This document shows positions 5,670-6,707 of a DNA stretch of 6,707 nt, in pieces. Origin of the DNA: Minisyncoccota bacterium (lineage in GTDB: Bacteria; Patescibacteria; Paceibacteria; UBA9973); assembly GCA_028696935.1 (NCBI GenBank), contig JAQVGE010000055.1, positions 1 to 6,707 of the forward strand, read 5' to 3'. The notes beneath the pieces are model-generated. The model worked only from the letters and a program-made list of their open reading frames with translations. It was not told the origin of the DNA and did no database searches. How positions within the stretch are numbered: the first letter of the stretch is position 1; each line of letters starts with the position of its first letter. Position numbers and translations under genes: made by a program.

Positions 5670-6707
5670 ATGAATGCAATTGATTTTAAAATAGAAAAAA
5701 AGATGGAAGGTTTTCTTGGGCGAGCTGGGGAAATAAAGACCCCTCATGGGGTTATAAAGACCCCATCTTTTGTTGTTGTTGGAACTAAAGCAACGGTTAA
5801 GTCCCTAACCCCTTCCCAAATTAAAGATAGTCACATACAAGTTGTCTTGGCTAATACTTATCATCTTTATTTACAACCAGGAGATGAGCTTATTAAAGAG
5901 GCTGGAGGGCTAGAAAAATTTATGAATTGGCAAGGTCCAACCATGACTGATTCAGGAGGTTTCCAGGTTTTCTCTTTGGGAGCAGCTTATGGTAAAGAAA
6001 TTTCTAAAGTTGTTTCTGTTACTGATCCTTCTTTGCTTATCCCTGAACGCTCATCGGCACTAGATGGGGTTCCTAGATTAGCCACGATAGGCAATGATGG
6101 TGTTTCTTTTCGTTCACATTTAGATGGGTCTCTTCATTATATTACTCCAGAAAAGTCCATAGAAATTCAACATAATCTTGGGGCTGATATCATTTTCGCC
6201 TTTGATGAATGCACTTCACCAACAGAAAATGATAGATATCAAGAAGAAGCTCTTTCTCGTACTCACGCTTGGGCTAAAAGAAGTTTAAAAAGACATCTAG
6301 AATTAGAATCTCAAAAGGTTTATCAAACCCCGGGGGTTGGGAACTTATCAAACCCCGGGGGTTTGGGTTTTTCTGCTAATTTACCTCAAGCTTTATTTGG
6401 AATTGTTCAAGGTGGTCGCAATGAGGTGCTTCGTAAAAAGTCAGCTAAAATAATTTCTGAGATGAAAATAGATGGCAAAGGTTTTGATGGTTTTGGAATT
6501 GGTGGTTCATTTGCCAAAGAAGATATGTCTAAAGCTTGTCAGTGGGTTAATGAAATCTTGCCCGAAGAAAAACCTCGTCATTTACTTGGGATAGGAGAAC
6601 CTATTGAGTTATTCATAGGTGTAGAGAACGGGGTGGATTTGTTCGATTGTGTTGCCCCAACTAGAATTGCTCGTAATGGGACTTTGTTTACTAAAGCAGG
6701 TAAGTTA
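5670..6707 (+). CDS. tgt: tRNA-guanine transglycosylase (partial, runs off window)
   Basis: The first 346 codons are open to the window edge. Tgt swaps guanine at tRNA position 34 for a queuosine-type base in GUN-anticodon tRNAs. Visible motifs are RAGEIKTPHGVIKTPSFVVVGTKATVKSL (18-46), ANTYHLYLQPGDE (61-73), TDSGGFQVFSL (93-103, with Asp94 as the acid/base region), FDECTSP (178-184), FGIVQGG (243-249), GFGIGG (274-279) and VDLFDCVAPTRIARNG (322-337), which holds the nucleophilic aspartate. The zinc-binding CxCxxC...H region lies beyond the window. Compared with typical Tgt there is an extra segment at about 105-140 and a second at about 211-240 that contains the palindromic element. ATG 5670 is preferred because IDFKIEKK matches the family lead-in; Met12 (5703) is the alternative. 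There is no Shine-Dalgarno sequence. Confidence 0.95.
   Translation, partial: MNAIDFKIEKKMEGFLGRAGEIKTPHGVIKTPSFVVVGTKATVKSLTPSQIKDSHIQVVLANTYHLYLQPGDELIKEAGGLEKFMNWQGPTMTDSGGFQVFSLGAAYGKEISKVVSVTDPSLLIPERSSALDGVPRLATIGNDGVSFRSHLDGSLHYITPEKSIEIQHNLGADIIFAFDECTSPTENDRYQEEALSRTHAWAKRSLKRHLELESQKVYQTPGVGNLSNPGGLGFSANLPQALFGIVQGGRNEVLRKKSAKIISEMKIDGKGFDGFGIGGSFAKEDMSKACQWVNEILPEEKPRHLLGIGEPIELFIGVENGVDLFDCVAPTRIARNGTLFTKAGKL
6320..6367. repeat. GC-rich double palindromic element inside tgt
   Basis: A 19-nt sequence, TTATCAAACCCCGGGGGTT, occurs twice (6320-6338 and 6345-6363) with a 25-nt period. Each copy is itself a near-palindrome (AAACCCC/GGGGGTTT). The two copies together fold into one long hairpin: 6324-6338 pairs with 6351-6365 through 14 base pairs and one G-G mismatch, with a 12-nt loop. 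This resembles REP/REPIN or Rickettsia-type coding palindromic elements. It is read in frame as residues 218-233 of Tgt (YQTPGVG...SNPGGLG), in a region with no conserved catalytic motif. The block of C and G runs stands out sharply from the AT-rich surroundings. Confidence 0.75.

Noticed and set aside
5733..5764. Direct repeat ATAAAGACCCC and hairpin ACCCC-TCAT-GGGGT near the start of tgt
   Set aside because: The bases encode the conserved Tgt motif IKTPHGVIKTP, whose internal repeat of IKTP explains the DNA repetition.

Overview
The window looks like ordinary core-genome DNA from a member of the Candidate Phyla Radiation (Patescibacteria), probably a Parcubacteria-type lineage. The evidence is the AT-rich, A/I/K-rich coding sequence, short versions of core proteins (S2 of 234 aa, ProRS of 416 aa without an editing insertion, EF-Ts of 260 aa), family-specific wording such as the S2 N-terminus 'GGVHYGYSKSRRHPS', and gene starts without clear Shine-Dalgarno sequences. 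The lineage is inferred from remembered family features, not from a search.

Layout. The left part (about 1-2350) is transcribed leftwards: a structured leader, rpsB (ribosomal protein S2), tsf (elongation factor Ts), a small two-helix membrane protein of unknown function starting 4 nt after tsf, and then a tRNA-Thr(UGU) gene. Beyond the tRNA is a 77-bp direct duplication of its 3' flank and a decayed copy of its 3' half. The right part (about 2359 to the end) is transcribed rightwards: proS (prolyl-tRNA synthetase), mreB and mreC (rod-shape cytoskeleton and its membrane partner; the two genes overlap by 20 nt), then tgt (tRNA-guanine transglycosylase), which runs off the window after 346 codons.

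The 363-bp gap between rpsB and proS holds two back-to-back promoters whose -35 boxes are only 10 bp apart, plus a leader with potential RNA structure on each side. The rpsB leader is a candidate autoregulatory site for S2. The proS leader has two mutually exclusive hairpins and a strong stem close to the start codon.

Together the genes serve translation (S2, EF-Ts, ProRS, tRNA-Thr, Tgt) and cell-wall elongation (MreB, MreC). I see no defence system, CRISPR array, transposase or biosynthetic cluster. The most unusual items are a GC-rich double-palindromic element inserted inside tgt without breaking its frame, and the duplicated tRNA-Thr 3' half, which resembles an old integration (att) site.
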